The notes: a model not told the origin generated them from the sequence alone. Shown: positions 1 through 11,270, numbered from the stretch's first letter. The stretch: DNA of 64,000 bases from Agrobacterium tumefaciens (GCA_025560025.1 CP048485.1:1736001-1800000); one strand, 5' to 3'. A program made the numbers and translations.

Positions 1-175
1 TTTTGCGGTTGGAGCAGCGCAATTGTTAGGGAAAGTTTAAAATCTTGCTGTGCATTATGCACCATAGCGGTTTTTAAAGCCTCGACATGATGTCTCCCGG
101 TCCATTCTCCGGCCACCGCATAAAGCTCAATCCTGCGCGGGCCTGTTAGAGAGCCATCAGAGGAAACCTGCCGTC

Positions 176-643
176 ATGTCCAACGCCATCAAGCAATCCG
201 GCGCATATCTCGAAATCGTTTCCTTCCATCTGGGCGATCAGGAATTCTGCATCGACATCATGGCGATCCGCGAAATCCGCGGTTGGGCGCCGGTTACCCC
301 GATGCCGCACACCCCGCCTTATGTTCTCGGCCTCATCAACTTGCGCGGCGCCGTCATTCCCGTCATCGACATGGCCGGCCGCCTCGGCATGAAAATGACC
401 GAACCCTCCGAACGCTCCGCCATCATCGTCACCGATATCGGCGGCAAGCTGGTCGGCCTCCTGGTGGAACAGGTCTCCGACATGATGACCATCCGCTCCG
501 AAGACCTGCAGCCCGCGCCCGATATCATTCCGGAAGAACAGCGCAGCTTCTGCCGCGGCATCGTGGCGCTGGAAAAGAGCATGGTCTGCTTCCTCAACCT
601 CGACACCGTCATTGCGGACGAGCTGGCACACGAAGCAGCCTGA
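176..643 (+). CDS. cheW: CheW chemotaxis coupling protein
   Basis: This 155-residue protein is a single CheW domain. CheW couples methyl-accepting receptors to the CheA kinase in cytoplasmic chemosensory arrays. The visible family marks are the N-terminal strand with GDQEFCIDI, the IREI segment, the LGLINLRGAVIPVID block and the C-terminal IVALEKSMVCFLNLD. The length is normal for a stand-alone CheW. The ATG follows GAGGAAA about 10 bases upstream. No other chemotaxis gene lies in the window, so this is a cheW outside a che operon. Agrobacterium is known to have two dispersed cheW genes, which fits, but which copy this is rests on memory. Confidence 0.93.
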   Translation: MSNAIKQSGAYLEIVSFHLGDQEFCIDIMAIREIRGWAPVTPMPHTPPYVLGLINLRGAVIPVIDMAGRLGMKMTEPSERSAIIVTDIGGKLVGLLVEQVSDMMTIRSEDLQPAPDIIPEEQRSFCRGIVALEKSMVCFLNLDTVIADELAHEAA

Positions 644-745
644 TTAAGCCGGCTCTTGCCTCTTGATAGAATTTGGAGCGCCTAGCGCCAGCGCCGTTGA
701 AGCGGCGCGGGTTGCATAGTCTGGCAGTCCCGTTTCAGAAGTACT

Positions 746-860
746 CCGTCACCCCGGACCTGATCCGGGGTCCAGTGCGATCAAGTCATTGATCGCAAAA
801 GACTCCCTTCACGGCGCAGACGCGCCGTGGCTGGATGCCGGATCAAGTCCGGCATGACGG
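746..860. repeat. RIME-like intergenic palindromic repeat, family A copy 1
   Basis: A 115-bp element lies between the convergent genes cheW and creA. Its ends form imperfect inverted repeats of about 30 bp that begin CCGTCA and end TCCAG, each containing its own palindrome (CCGGAC/TTGATCCGG). A further internal palindrome CACGGCG...CGCCGTG is present. The reverse complement closely matches the 46215-46329 element at the same length. This resembles rhizobial intergenic mosaic elements. It could also fold into a terminator-like structure for both genes. Confidence 0.8.
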
Positions 861-878
861 ACAGGGTCGGACAAAATC

Positions 879-1370
879 TTACGGCTTGCCCTTTTGCCAT
901 GTAACCTGCTGGTTATAAAGCGGCACCGTGGAAATCGCCATCTTGGCCGAGCCGTCGGTCAGCTCCCGCGCATGCACCAGATAGATCAGCGTGTCATTGG
1001 CCTTGTCATAAACGCGGCTGACGACGAGCTTCTTCCAGACCAGCGACATGCCCTGCCGGAACACTTCCTCTCCACCCTTGGAGAGATCGATATCGCCGAT
1101 CTCCACCGGTCCCGTCTGGCTGCAGGAAATGGCATTGTTGGAAGGGTCTTCAAACCAGTTGCCGTTCTTCAGGCGGTCGATGACGCCGCGCTCGAAATAG
1201 GTAACATGGCAGGTCACGCCCTTGATCTTCGGATCGGCGATCGCCTCGATGACGATGTCATTGCCGATCCAGTCGACGCCGACCTCTCCCACCACCTGCG
1301 AATGCGCCGCTGTCACCGGAAGCAATGCCAGAAAGCCCGCAAACAAACCCGACAGAGTTCTCATCGTCAT
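879..1370 (-). CDS. creA: CreA family periplasmic protein
   Basis: The 163-residue product matches the CreA family, small exported proteins of unknown biochemical role named after the E. coli cre locus. Visible marks are a signal peptide (MTMRTLSGLFAGFLALLPV ending near AHSQ) and the family core VGVDWIGNDI, KGVTCHVTYFERG and DPSNNAISCSQTGP, with two cysteines that could form a disulfide. The frame is open to 1424, but I chose the ATG at 1370 because GGAGAAG sits 5 bases before it and because this removes an 8-bp overlap with the exonuclease gene upstream. E. coli CreA has a similar length. Confidence 0.85.
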   Translation of the reverse strand: MTMRTLSGLFAGFLALLPVTAAHSQVVGEVGVDWIGNDIVIEAIADPKIKGVTCHVTYFERGVIDRLKNGNWFEDPSNNAISCSQTGPVEIGDIDLSKGGEEVFRQGMSLVWKKLVVSRVYDKANDTLIYLVHARELTDGSAKMAISTVPLYNQQVTWQKGKP

Positions 1371-1416
1371 CGCATCTTCTCCGTTACGTTGCTTCAAACA
1401 TAAGTGCGCGGAACGG

Positions 1417-2046
1417 TTACGCAACCCGGGAAACGGCGCGTTTTTTCATGCTGCAGGGCTGGTAACCGGTGGAGGTGAGACGCCCCGCGACCATGCCGAT
1501 CTTTTCCGGCAGTTCGCGGATATGGGCGACGCGCAAGGCCTTGGCCGCCGCAATCGAAGCGGCCGCGCAGACGACGGCATCCTCGGCGGCATTGTGGTGC
1601 ACGAAACGCAGCTGGAGATGATGGGCGATGACATTCAGCTTGTGCGACGCCAGATTGGGCCAGACATGCCGGGCGATCTTGACGCTGCACAGATAGGAAA
1701 GATCGGGATAGGACTGCCGGTATTTATCGAAAGACGCCCGCATGACGCTGAAATCGAAGGCGGCATTATGGGCGATCATGGTGGCGCCGTGGAAGTCGTC
1801 GATGAACTCCTCCATCACCTCGGGAAATTCCGGCGCATCTTCGACATCGGCCGGGCGGATGCCATGCACCGCGATGTTGAAGGGCGAAAACCGCATGTCC
1901 TTCGGCCGGATCAGCCGTTCCTCGACGCGAACGATCTCGCCGCCCTCTATCCATGCAAGCCCAACGGAGCAGGCGCTGCCCCGTTCCTCATTGGCGGTCT
2001 CGAAATCGATGGCGATGGTTTTCAAGAGTGATTCCCGTTGTTTCAT
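1417..2046 (-). CDS. DnaQ-like 3'-5' exonuclease
   Basis: This 209-residue protein has the DEDDh exonuclease fold. ExoI is AIDFETAN (Asp14 and Glu16 by count), ExoII is AHNAAFDFSVM, and ExoIII ends in HNAAEDAV with the catalytic His and Asp. These acidic residues bind the two metal ions that hydrolyse 3' nucleotides. The domain fills most of the protein, so it is a stand-alone exonuclease rather than a polymerase subunit. It could act in proofreading, repair or RNA turnover; the sequence does not say which. It lies between creA and a LysR gene, all on the minus strand, with a 22-bp gap to the LysR gene. Confidence 0.85.
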   Translation of the reverse strand: MKQRESLLKTIAIDFETANEERGSACSVGLAWIEGGEIVRVEERLIRPKDMRFSPFNIAVHGIRPADVEDAPEFPEVMEEFIDDFHGATMIAHNAAFDFSVMRASFDKYRQSYPDLSYLCSVKIARHVWPNLASHKLNVIAHHLQLRFVHHNAAEDAVVCAAASIAAAKALRVAHIRELPEKIGMVAGRLTSTGYQPCSMKKRAVSRVA

Positions 2047-2068
2047 TCCGGCATAGACCGGATTGACG

Positions 2069-2971
2069 TCAAAGAGAACCGGCCTCGTCAGAGCCCGCTT
2101 CCGAAAGCATCCAGTCGATGAGCGTCACCAGATCGGGATTATCAAGCATCCGCCGCGGATAAACGAGGAAATAGGCGAGCGTGCTGGCCATGTCTTTGCC
2201 GAAGGGCGCAATCAATGCGCCTTCCGCAAGCTCGCGGGAAACCAGCGAACGCCGGGTCAGCGCAATACCGTGCCCGGCCTTGGCCGCATCCAGCGCACCA
2301 TTGCTGTCGATGAAGACGGTGCCGCCGGAGGCATCCACGTCCGATGCTCCCGCCGCCTCCAGCCAGCGCCGCCATTCATTGCGGTTTTCATCGTGCAGAA
2401 GCGGAATGGATTTCAGGTCCCCCGCCTCCTGAAGCGGCCCATATTTTTCCAGAAGCTGCGGCGAGCAGACCGGCAGGGTGCTGTCATCGATGAAGCGGAG
2501 GCTCTCCAGCCCTTCATAACGACCAGAACCATGCCGCACCGCCAGATCGACATCATCCCTCGAAAAATCCACCAGCCGGTTCGTCACGCTGATGCGGACA
2601 TCCACATGCGGGTGTTGCTGCTGGAAGGCAGGCAATCGCGGCATCAGCCATTGAACGGCGAAAGTCGGCGTGCAGCTCAGCGTCAGAACCGTGATCTCGG
2701 AGCGCGCCGTCAGTTCGGCCGTCGCCTCGCGCATCATCCGAAAGGCGGTGCGAAGCGCGCCGTAATAATGCTCCCCTTCACGCGTCAGCTGGATGCTGCG
2801 CGGCTTGCGGAAAAACAATTGCACGCCAAGGCGCGCCTCCAGCTCCCGGATTTGCAGGCTGACGGCACCGGGCGTGACATTCAACTCATTGGAAGCAAGC
2901 GTGACGCTGCGATACCGCGCTGCGGCCTCGAAGGCCTGCAGCCCTCTCAAAGAAGGAAGTTCGGTCGCCAT
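2069..2971 (-). CDS. LysR-type transcriptional regulator (GcvA-like subgroup)
   Basis: The 300-residue protein has an N-terminal winged helix-turn-helix (LPSLRGLQAFEAAARYRSV, then NVTPGAVSLQIRELEARLG) and a C-terminal periplasmic-binding-like effector domain from about residue 93. The opening PSLRGL and the ARYRSVTLAS pattern are typical of the GcvA-like LysR group. It is transcribed away from an EamA exporter gene at 3170, the classic layout in which a LysR protein controls its divergent neighbour. The effector is not predictable from sequence. A candidate operator lies in the intergenic region at 3086-3100. Confidence 0.9.
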   Translation of the reverse strand: MATELPSLRGLQAFEAAARYRSVTLASNELNVTPGAVSLQIRELEARLGVQLFFRKPRSIQLTREGEHYYGALRTAFRMMREATAELTARSEITVLTLSCTPTFAVQWLMPRLPAFQQQHPHVDVRISVTNRLVDFSRDDVDLAVRHGSGRYEGLESLRFIDDSTLPVCSPQLLEKYGPLQEAGDLKSIPLLHDENRNEWRRWLEAAGASDVDASGGTVFIDSNGALDAAKAGHGIALTRRSLVSRELAEGALIAPFGKDMASTLAYFLVYPRRMLDNPDLVTLIDWMLSEAGSDEAGSL

Positions 2972-3085
2972 GATTTAGCTTACCTCAATTATCGCGCGAG
3001 AAACTATCGTTTGAAAACACCATAAAACAGGGAGTAAATAGACACAACACGACACGAAATGCAGTCAAAGCCATACACTATCAGC

Positions 3086-3100
3086 TTGAGTTAAGCTCAA
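3086..3100. promoter_or_regulatory. Candidate LysR operator in the divergent promoter region
   Basis: TTGAG-N5-CTCAA is a perfect inverted repeat and includes the T-N11-A core expected of LysR-family binding sites. It lies 114 bp upstream of the LysR start and about 70 bp before the EamA-gene start, in the only gap between the two divergent genes. Confidence 0.5.
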
Positions 3101-3169
3101 CCGATATCGGGTGGAGGGCGGCGGCCTCATCTGCGATCATGTCGATACTCATGCTTTTGGGAGATGACG

Positions 3170-4081
3170 ATGGCGATACAGAAACAGATGGATGCCGGCG
3201 AATGGGCGATGCTCGTCGCGCTCTCGCTCCTGTGGGGCGGATCGTTCTTTTTCATCGGTATCGCCGTCAAGGAACTGCCGCCCGTCACCATCGTCACGCT
3301 GCGCGTCAGCCTGGCGGCTATCGCGCTTCTCATCGTCTGCCGCATCATGGGCCTGCGTCTGCCGCGTGAATGGGCCGTGTGGCGCGCCTTTTTCGGCATG
3401 GGCCTGCTCAACAACATCATCCCCTTCTGCCTGATCGTCTGGGGCCAGACCCATATTGCCAGCGGACTAGCCTCGATCCTCAATGCGACAACGCCTCTCT
3501 TCACAGTCATCGTCGCCCATTTTCTGACCGCCGACGAGAAGATGACCGGTAACAAGCTGGCCGGCGTCCTCATCGGTTTTGGCGGCGTGGCAACCATGAT
3601 CGGTCCGGCGGCCTTTTCCGGCTCGTCCGGTCTCTGGGGCCAGATTGCCGTTCTCGGTGCCGCCATCTCCTATTCCTTCGCAGGCATATTTGGCCGGCGT
3701 TTCAAGGCCATGGGCGTACCGCCGCTGATGACTGCGACTGGCCAAATATCATCTTCGACGCTGATGCTGATCCCGGCCGCGCTCCTCATCGACAAGCCAT
3801 GGACGCTGGCCATGCCCAGCCTCGGCACCTGGGGCGCACTCATCGGCATCGCCCTGCTATCGACGGCGCTGGCCTATCTCATCTTCTTCCGCATCCTCGC
3901 CACCGCCGGCGCCACCAACCTCGCACTCGTCACTTTCCTCATTCCCGTCAGCGCCATCCTGCTCGGCTCGCTCCTTCTTGGAGAGCAGCTGGAGGTCAAG
4001 CATTTCGCGGGCATGGCGATGATCGCGGCCGGCCTTGCGGCGATCGATGGCAGGTTGTTCAGACGCTTTCGAACGGCATAA
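3170..4081 (+). CDS. EamA (DMT superfamily) transporter
   Basis: The protein has about 303 residues and ten predicted membrane segments arranged as two EamA repeats. LVALSLLWGGSFFFIGIAVK is the first helix of the first repeat and IAVLGAAISYSFAGIFGRRF opens the second. The family exports amino acids and other metabolites across the inner membrane. The frame has an ATG at 3164, but GGGAG (3159-3163) touches that codon and lies 6 bases before the ATG at 3170, so 3170 is preferred. The divergent LysR gene is its likely regulator. The substrate is unknown. Confidence 0.88.
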   Translation: MAIQKQMDAGEWAMLVALSLLWGGSFFFIGIAVKELPPVTIVTLRVSLAAIALLIVCRIMGLRLPREWAVWRAFFGMGLLNNIIPFCLIVWGQTHIASGLASILNATTPLFTVIVAHFLTADEKMTGNKLAGVLIGFGGVATMIGPAAFSGSSGLWGQIAVLGAAISYSFAGIFGRRFKAMGVPPLMTATGQISSSTLMLIPAALLIDKPWTLAMPSLGTWGALIGIALLSTALAYLIFFRILATAGATNLALVTFLIPVSAILLGSLLLGEQLEVKHFAGMAMIAAGLAAIDGRLFRRFRTA

Positions 4082-4298
4082 GGCCGGGAAGATTACATTG
4101 ACAAGCTTCGCGACCCCGGCCAATCTGCCAGCCATGATCGCACAGTCGCACAACATCATGCTCATCAATACCACCTCCGGCAAAGCCGGCGGGCGGTGGA
4201 GCATTGTCGCGATAGACTAGCGATCCTTGTCCACCATGCCCTGCCGCAAGAGCAGGGCGAATGGTCCCCTGCTCTCCGGCCCCAAAGGAGAACAGCCA

Positions 4299-4832
4299 GT
4301 GCCCCAGCCGCAAAGCGAATTACCGCCCTTTCAGGATTTCAAGATCGATGACCTGCTCATCCGCGGCATCACGCCCGATGACGCCGAAGGCCTGACGCGG
4401 GTGCTCAACATGCCCGGTGTGCGTTGGGGAACATTGCGACAGCCATTTCAGAGCGTCGCACTCACCCGGAAATATCTCGAAGGCCTCTCCCCTTCCGATA
4501 TCGTGGTGGCGGCGGAATGGCGCGGCGGGATTCTGGGCAATGCCGGGCTGCACGCCAGAACCGGACGTCAGAAACACATCGCCACCCTCGGCATCGGCAT
4601 CCATGACGATTTTGCCGGCAAAGGCATCGGATCGAGGCTTCTGGCCGCTCTCATCGATGCAGCGGACAATTGGCACGACATTCGCCGCATCGAGCTCAAC
4701 GTCTTCACCGACAATCTCGCGGCCATCCGGCTTTATGAAAAATTCGGCTTCGAGCATGAGGGCACCATGCGCAACTATGCCTATCGCGATGGCAAATATA
4801 CCGATTCATACGTGATGGCGCGCCTGCGCTGA
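4299..4832 (+). CDS. GNAT family N-acetyltransferase
   Basis: The GNAT fold is clear: a first strand DLLIRGITPDDAEGL, a central strand ATLGIGIHDDFAGKGIGSRLL containing the acetyl-CoA pyrophosphate loop (Q/RxxGxG/A type, here FAGKGIG), and a C-terminal ELNVFTDNLAAIRLYEKFGF motif. It most resembles the RimJ/RimL/SpeG-like group, with a small-molecule or protein N-terminus as substrate. The frame is open from 4227, but I chose the GTG at 4299 because AAAGGAG lies 8 bases upstream, giving 177 residues. It ends 4 bp before the convergent kinase gene. Confidence 0.85.
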   Translation: MPQPQSELPPFQDFKIDDLLIRGITPDDAEGLTRVLNMPGVRWGTLRQPFQSVALTRKYLEGLSPSDIVVAAEWRGGILGNAGLHARTGRQKHIATLGIGIHDDFAGKGIGSRLLAALIDAADNWHDIRRIELNVFTDNLAAIRLYEKFGFEHEGTMRNYAYRDGKYTDSYVMARLR

Positions 4833-4836
4833 CGGT

Positions 4837-5733
4837 TCAGGCGGACAGGCAATGATCCGCAAACACCTCCCGAATGGTCCGGCGCGACCATTCGGCCATC
4901 CTCCCGTTGCGACCCCGCTCCGCGGCAAGCACGATCAGCGCCTTCCAGAGCGCCCAGCCGCGCCCGCGTTGCCAGGTGGCATCATCCAGATTCAGCGCAT
5001 GACGAAAAACGGCGCGGCTTTCCGTATCCAGCACATTCCATGCGAGAATGAGGTCCGAAGACGGATCGCCGACGCCGGAACTGCCGAAATCGATGACCGC
5101 TGAAAGGCGACCGTCTTTGACCAGCAGATTGCCTTCGGCAATATCGCCATGCACCCAGACACCCGGTCTCGGCCAGCGGCTGGAAAGGGCAAGCTGCCAT
5201 ATCTCCATGGCGAGCGCCTGATCCACCTCATCAGCGACATGCACCGCCGCCGCCCTCGCCTCGTCATCATAGACGGCGAGCGACCCACCGCGATGGAAAT
5301 TGTGTTCGCCCGCAAGCGGGCCATCCGAAGCATCGATGCCGTGCAGGGCCTTCAAAAAAGCTGCCGCATCCATGGCTATTTGCGACAGATCGATATGATC
5401 GAGATACCGGGCAAGAGGTTCGCCCTCAAGCCAGCCATAAATGGACCAGAAGAACGGATAATCCCCTCCCGGTTCACCAAGCGCCAATGGCACCGGGACA
5501 GGAAGCGGCAGAAGAGGCGCCAGTTTCGGTAGCCACCGGTGCTCCTTCTCCACCTGCGCCACATAACGGTCAGCGCTCGGCAGGCGAACGAGCATATCGT
5601 CGCCAAGGCGGAAGCTGCGATTATCCCAGCCGCTCAGTTCCACCGGCCTGACATCGAGCCCCACCCATTGCGGAAACTGGCTCGCGATCAGCCTGCTTAC
5701 CTGCTGCGTCGAGATGACGATGCGATCATCCAT
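4837..5733 (-). CDS. Aminoglycoside phosphotransferase (APH) family kinase
   Basis: The 298-residue protein has an APH/choline-kinase fold. The catalytic loop is WVHGDIAEGNLL (Brenner motif, with the catalytic Asp and the Asn metal ligand), followed by AVIDFGSSGVGDP carrying the metal-binding Asp. The N-lobe LVRLPSADRY segment suits nucleotide binding. Such proteins phosphorylate small hydroxylated molecules. Most chromosomal members are not proven antibiotic-resistance enzymes, and nothing around it points to a substrate. It converges on the GNAT gene and precedes nothing that looks like a resistance cassette. Confidence 0.85.
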   Translation of the reverse strand: MDDRIVISTQQVSRLIASQFPQWVGLDVRPVELSGWDNRSFRLGDDMLVRLPSADRYVAQVEKEHRWLPKLAPLLPLPVPVPLALGEPGGDYPFFWSIYGWLEGEPLARYLDHIDLSQIAMDAAAFLKALHGIDASDGPLAGEHNFHRGGSLAVYDDEARAAAVHVADEVDQALAMEIWQLALSSRWPRPGVWVHGDIAEGNLLVKDGRLSAVIDFGSSGVGDPSSDLILAWNVLDTESRAVFRHALNLDDATWQRGRGWALWKALIVLAAERGRNGRMAEWSRRTIREVFADHCLSA

Positions 5734-5797
5734 GGCCCGTTCCCCATTCCAGGATGAGACCTGTAGCCGTGCAAAACAAAACGGCGATGACGGCGCC

Positions 5798-8005
<2,208 letters not shown>

Positions 8006-8103
8006 TTAGCGAATTATTGCCAAACGCAAAACCATCCTCGCTTTTCAACAGACAGGAATCCGTTATTCTGAACATCCGGATGAAACAGATGCCGGAGCCT
8101 TCC

Positions 8104-8718
8104 ATGGACGTCACGATCCTCATTGCCTTTGCGGCAGCCTTCTTTGTGTTCGCAGCCAGTCCCGGACCGGACAATATGACGATCGTTGCCCGCACGATCA
8201 CCCATGGGGCCGCCTCCGGCCTCGCCTATGGTGCGGGAACCGTGGCCGGAATTTTGATCTTCCTCACGCTTGCAGCCTTTGGCCTGTCCATCCTCGCCGC
8301 CGAAATGGGAACCCTGATGGCGGTACTGCGCTACGGCGGCGCGGCCTATCTGGTGTGGATGGGCATCAGGCTCTGGACGGCGGAACCTATCGTTCCCGAT
8401 CTGCAGCCGGTGAGTGCCGGGCGTAGCCTCATCTCGCTATTCGCGACTGGAACCGCGCTCAACCTCGGCAATCCGAAAATGCCGCTCTTTTACGTCGCGC
8501 TGCTGCCGAACATTGTCGGCGCTTCGCTGACGATCGATCACCTTGCGGCCCTGGCAACGGTCATCATCGCGGTGGAGGCGATTGTTATCGGCGGTCACGT
8601 TCTTCTCGCCGTGCGGGCGAGAAAACTGCTGCGGCAGCCGAAAATCATTCGCAGGGTGAACCGGGCGGCAGGCGGGATCATGATCGGCTCCGGCGTCGCG
8701 GTCGCCGTCAGCCGTTAA
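8104..8718 (+). CDS. LysE family translocator
   Basis: The 204-residue protein has five to six hydrophobic segments and the LysE/RhtB signature SPGPDNMTIVARTITHGAASGLAYGAG. The family exports amino acids and related compounds. The frame runs back to 8017, but GGAG (8094-8097) sits 6 bases before the ATG at 8104 (MDVTILIAFA), which also gives the usual family N-terminus. Its stop codon shares the bases TTAA with the stop of recN on the other strand, so the two genes meet tail to tail with a 4-bp overlap. Confidence 0.87.
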   Translation: MDVTILIAFAAAFFVFAASPGPDNMTIVARTITHGAASGLAYGAGTVAGILIFLTLAAFGLSILAAEMGTLMAVLRYGGAAYLVWMGIRLWTAEPIVPDLQPVSAGRSLISLFATGTALNLGNPKMPLFYVALLPNIVGASLTIDHLAALATVIIAVEAIVIGGHVLLAVRARKLLRQPKIIRRVNRAAGGIMIGSGVAVAVSR

Positions 8719-10388
8719 TCCTTGGCGGCAAGCAGGCGAGCCGCCGCGGCCCTCGCCTCGTCCGTCACCGATGCGCCGGCAAGCATGCGGGCGATTTCTT
8801 CGGTGCGGTGTTTCGGCTCCATCGTCGCCACACGCGTGGCGATGCGTTCGCTGCCGTCGCCCGAGGGGCCCTTGGAAATGAGAAGATGAGTCGCCGCCCG
8901 CGCCGCCACCTGCGGTGCATGGGTGACGGACAGCACCTGAACGGTCTTGGACAGGCGGCGCAGCCGCTGGCCAATGGCATCCGCCACAGCCCCGCCAACG
9001 CCCGTATCGATTTCGTCGAACACCAGCGTCGGTGCAGAACCGCGATCCGCCAGCGCCACTTTCAGCGCCAGCAGGAAACGGGACAATTCGCCACCCGAGG
9101 CCACTTTCATGATCGGCCCCGGCCGTGTGCCCGGATTGGTCTGAACGTGGAATTCCACCGTGTCGATGCCCTCGGCCGTCGCCTGCTCGGGATCGGACGT
9201 CACCTCGACGGTAAACCGCGCCCGCTCCAGCTTGAGCGCCGGCAATTCCGCCATCACCGCATTGGAAAGCGCATCCGCCGCGTGGCGGCGTTTGTCGGAA
9301 AGAGATTGCGCAGCACGGTCGAAATCGGCCTTCACCACACCGAGATTAGCCTCGAGCTTGCCGAGCTTTTCCTCGCCGGCATCGAGATCGGCAAGATCGG
9401 CCACCATTTTTTCGGCGAGGGCAGGCAAGTCAGGCACGGCGACATTATATTTGCGTCCGGCGGCACGCAGCGCAAACAGCCGCTCCTCCACCCGCTCCAG
9501 CTCACGCGGATCGAACTCGGTGCGGCGCAGCGCCGCCTCCACTTCCATCTGCGCATTGGAAAGGCTGTCCAGCGCGGCATCCAGCAATTGCACGGTGTCT
9601 TCCAGCAAACCGGGAGCCTCGTGGCTCTTGCGCTCCAGACGCCGCATCATCGAGGCGATGACAGGCACAGGCGAGGCATTGCCGTTCAGGAATTCGCTGG
9701 CCTCGGCAATATCACCGGCAATGCGTTCGGATTTCTGCATCACCGCCCGTCGCTCGGCAAGCTCTTCCTCTTCGCCGTCACGCGGCGAAAGCCCTTCCAG
9801 TTCCTCGACGGAAGAGCGCAGATAATCCGCCTCGCGGGCGGCAGCTTCGACCTTGGCGCGGTGGGTCTTCAGGGCGCGCTCGGCATCCTTCCAGGTGCGG
9901 TAGAGGCCCTGAACGGAGCGGGCTTCATCGCTCAGCCCCGCAAAGGCATCCAGCAGCGTGCGGTGGGCATCGGTATCGACAAGCGCGCGATCATCATGCT
10001 GGCCATGAATTTCGACCAGCAATTGTCCGAGCTGGCGCATCATCTGCACGCTGATGGCCTGATCGTTGATATAGGCCTTGGTGCGCCCGTCAGAGGATTG
10101 CACCCGGCGAAAAATCAGGTCGCCATCATCATCAAGGCCGTTCTCGCGCAGGAGAAGCCGTGTGGGGTGACTGTTCGGGACTTCGAAAGTGGCAGTCACC
10201 TGCCCCTTTTCTTCCCCATGGCGAACCAGACCACCATCGCCGCGACCACCGAGGGCGAGCGAGAGACTATCGAGAAGGATGGATTTGCCCGCGCCGGTCT
10301 CACCTGTCAACACGGAAAGGCCCGCTTCAAAACCGAGGTCGAGCCTTTCAATCAGGACGATATCGCGAATCGAGAGCTGGACCAGCAT
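8715..10388 (-). CDS. recN: DNA repair protein RecN
   Basis: RecN is an SMC-like ATPase that acts at double-strand breaks. This 557-residue protein has Walker A TGETGAGKSILLDSL near its start, a long central coiled coil, the signature segment KVASGGELSRFLLALK, Walker B LVFDEIDTGVGG, and a final histidine-switch region SVTHAPQVAARA. The length matches E. coli RecN (553). It follows bamD by 15 bp on the same strand, an order common in alphaproteobacteria, and probably shares its transcript. Confidence 0.96.
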   Translation of the reverse strand: MLVQLSIRDIVLIERLDLGFEAGLSVLTGETGAGKSILLDSLSLALGGRGDGGLVRHGEEKGQVTATFEVPNSHPTRLLLRENGLDDDGDLIFRRVQSSDGRTKAYINDQAISVQMMRQLGQLLVEIHGQHDDRALVDTDAHRTLLDAFAGLSDEARSVQGLYRTWKDAERALKTHRAKVEAAAREADYLRSSVEELEGLSPRDGEEEELAERRAVMQKSERIAGDIAEASEFLNGNASPVPVIASMMRRLERKSHEAPGLLEDTVQLLDAALDSLSNAQMEVEAALRRTEFDPRELERVEERLFALRAAGRKYNVAVPDLPALAEKMVADLADLDAGEEKLGKLEANLGVVKADFDRAAQSLSDKRRHAADALSNAVMAELPALKLERARFTVEVTSDPEQATAEGIDTVEFHVQTNPGTRPGPIMKVASGGELSRFLLALKVALADRGSAPTLVFDEIDTGVGGAVADAIGQRLRRLSKTVQVLSVTHAPQVAARAATHLLISKGPSGDGSERIATRVATMEPKHRTEEIARMLAGASVTDEARAAAARLLAAKD

Positions 10389-10403
10389 GGCCTATGCCCC
10401 GTC

Positions 10404-11270
10404 TCAGGCGCCGATAAGCTTCTTGCCGGCACGCGAAATCCAGGACCCCTTGTTTTCCCGCGGTTCAAGCCCCTGACCCTTCAGCAGCTTGTAGGAATCC
10501 GCATACCATTGGCTGTCGGGATAGTTGTTGCCGAGAACGGCCGCCGCAGTCTGCGCCTCATCCGCCAGGCCCATCGCATAATAGGCTTCCGTCAGACGCG
10601 CCAGCGCTTCCTCGATCTGGTTGGTGTTCTGGTACTGCTCGACAACGATGCGGAAACGCGAAACGGCGGCGAGATATTCCTTGCGCTCAAGGTAATAACG
10701 ACCGACCTGCATTTCGCGACCGGCGAGCTGGTCGCGGGCGAAACGAATCTTGGCCTGCGCATCGGCGACATATTCCGAATCGGGATAGTCGTTGACGACC
10801 TTGTTCATCGCCTCGACGGTGCGCTGCGCGGCGCGCTGGTCCTGCGTCACGTCGGAAATCTGCTTGGAATAAGCAAGACCGATCATGTACTGAACGTAAG
10901 CGGCATCTTTGGAGCGCGGATATTGGCGCAGGAACCGGCTGCCGTTTGTAATGGCCACATCGTTCTTGTTGGTGCGCGTGGCGATGAAGGTCTGCATGAC
11001 CAGAGCCTTCTGGCCCCATTCGGTGAAGGGATACTGCTTGTCGATCGCCTCGAACTTGCGCGAGGCTTCCGTCATGTTGCCGGCGTTCATGTTGGCAAGC
11101 CCCTGCTTGTACAGAACGTCAGGCGGATCCGACTCGAAGCCAAGCTTGGTGATGTCGATATCCGGATCGGACTGGCAGGCAGTCAATGCCGCACTGGCAC
11201 CGACCAACAACAACGAAACGGCGATCCCCCGTATCGTACCCTTCATCGCACCAGACCCTACATGCTTCAT
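10404..11270 (-). CDS. bamD: Outer-membrane assembly lipoprotein BamD
   Basis: BamD is an essential part of the Bam complex, which folds beta-barrel proteins into the outer membrane. The protein has a lipoprotein signal with lipobox LTAC (Cys32 from the chosen start) followed by TPR-like helices (VLYKQGLANMNAGNMTEASRKFEAI, and so on). The frame is open to 11369. I chose the ATG at 11270 because GGGAA lies 7 bases upstream and the signal peptide then has a normal length. The ATG at 11246 is an alternative. The product has 288 residues, as expected. It lies downstream of lpxC and 15 bp upstream of recN. Confidence 0.93.
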   Translation of the reverse strand: MKHVGSGAMKGTIRGIAVSLLLVGASAALTACQSDPDIDITKLGFESDPPDVLYKQGLANMNAGNMTEASRKFEAIDKQYPFTEWGQKALVMQTFIATRTNKNDVAITNGSRFLRQYPRSKDAAYVQYMIGLAYSKQISDVTQDQRAAQRTVEAMNKVVNDYPDSEYVADAQAKIRFARDQLAGREMQVGRYYLERKEYLAAVSRFRIVVEQYQNTNQIEEALARLTEAYYAMGLADEAQTAAAVLGNNYPDSQWYADSYKLLKGQGLEPRENKGSWISRAGKKLIGA

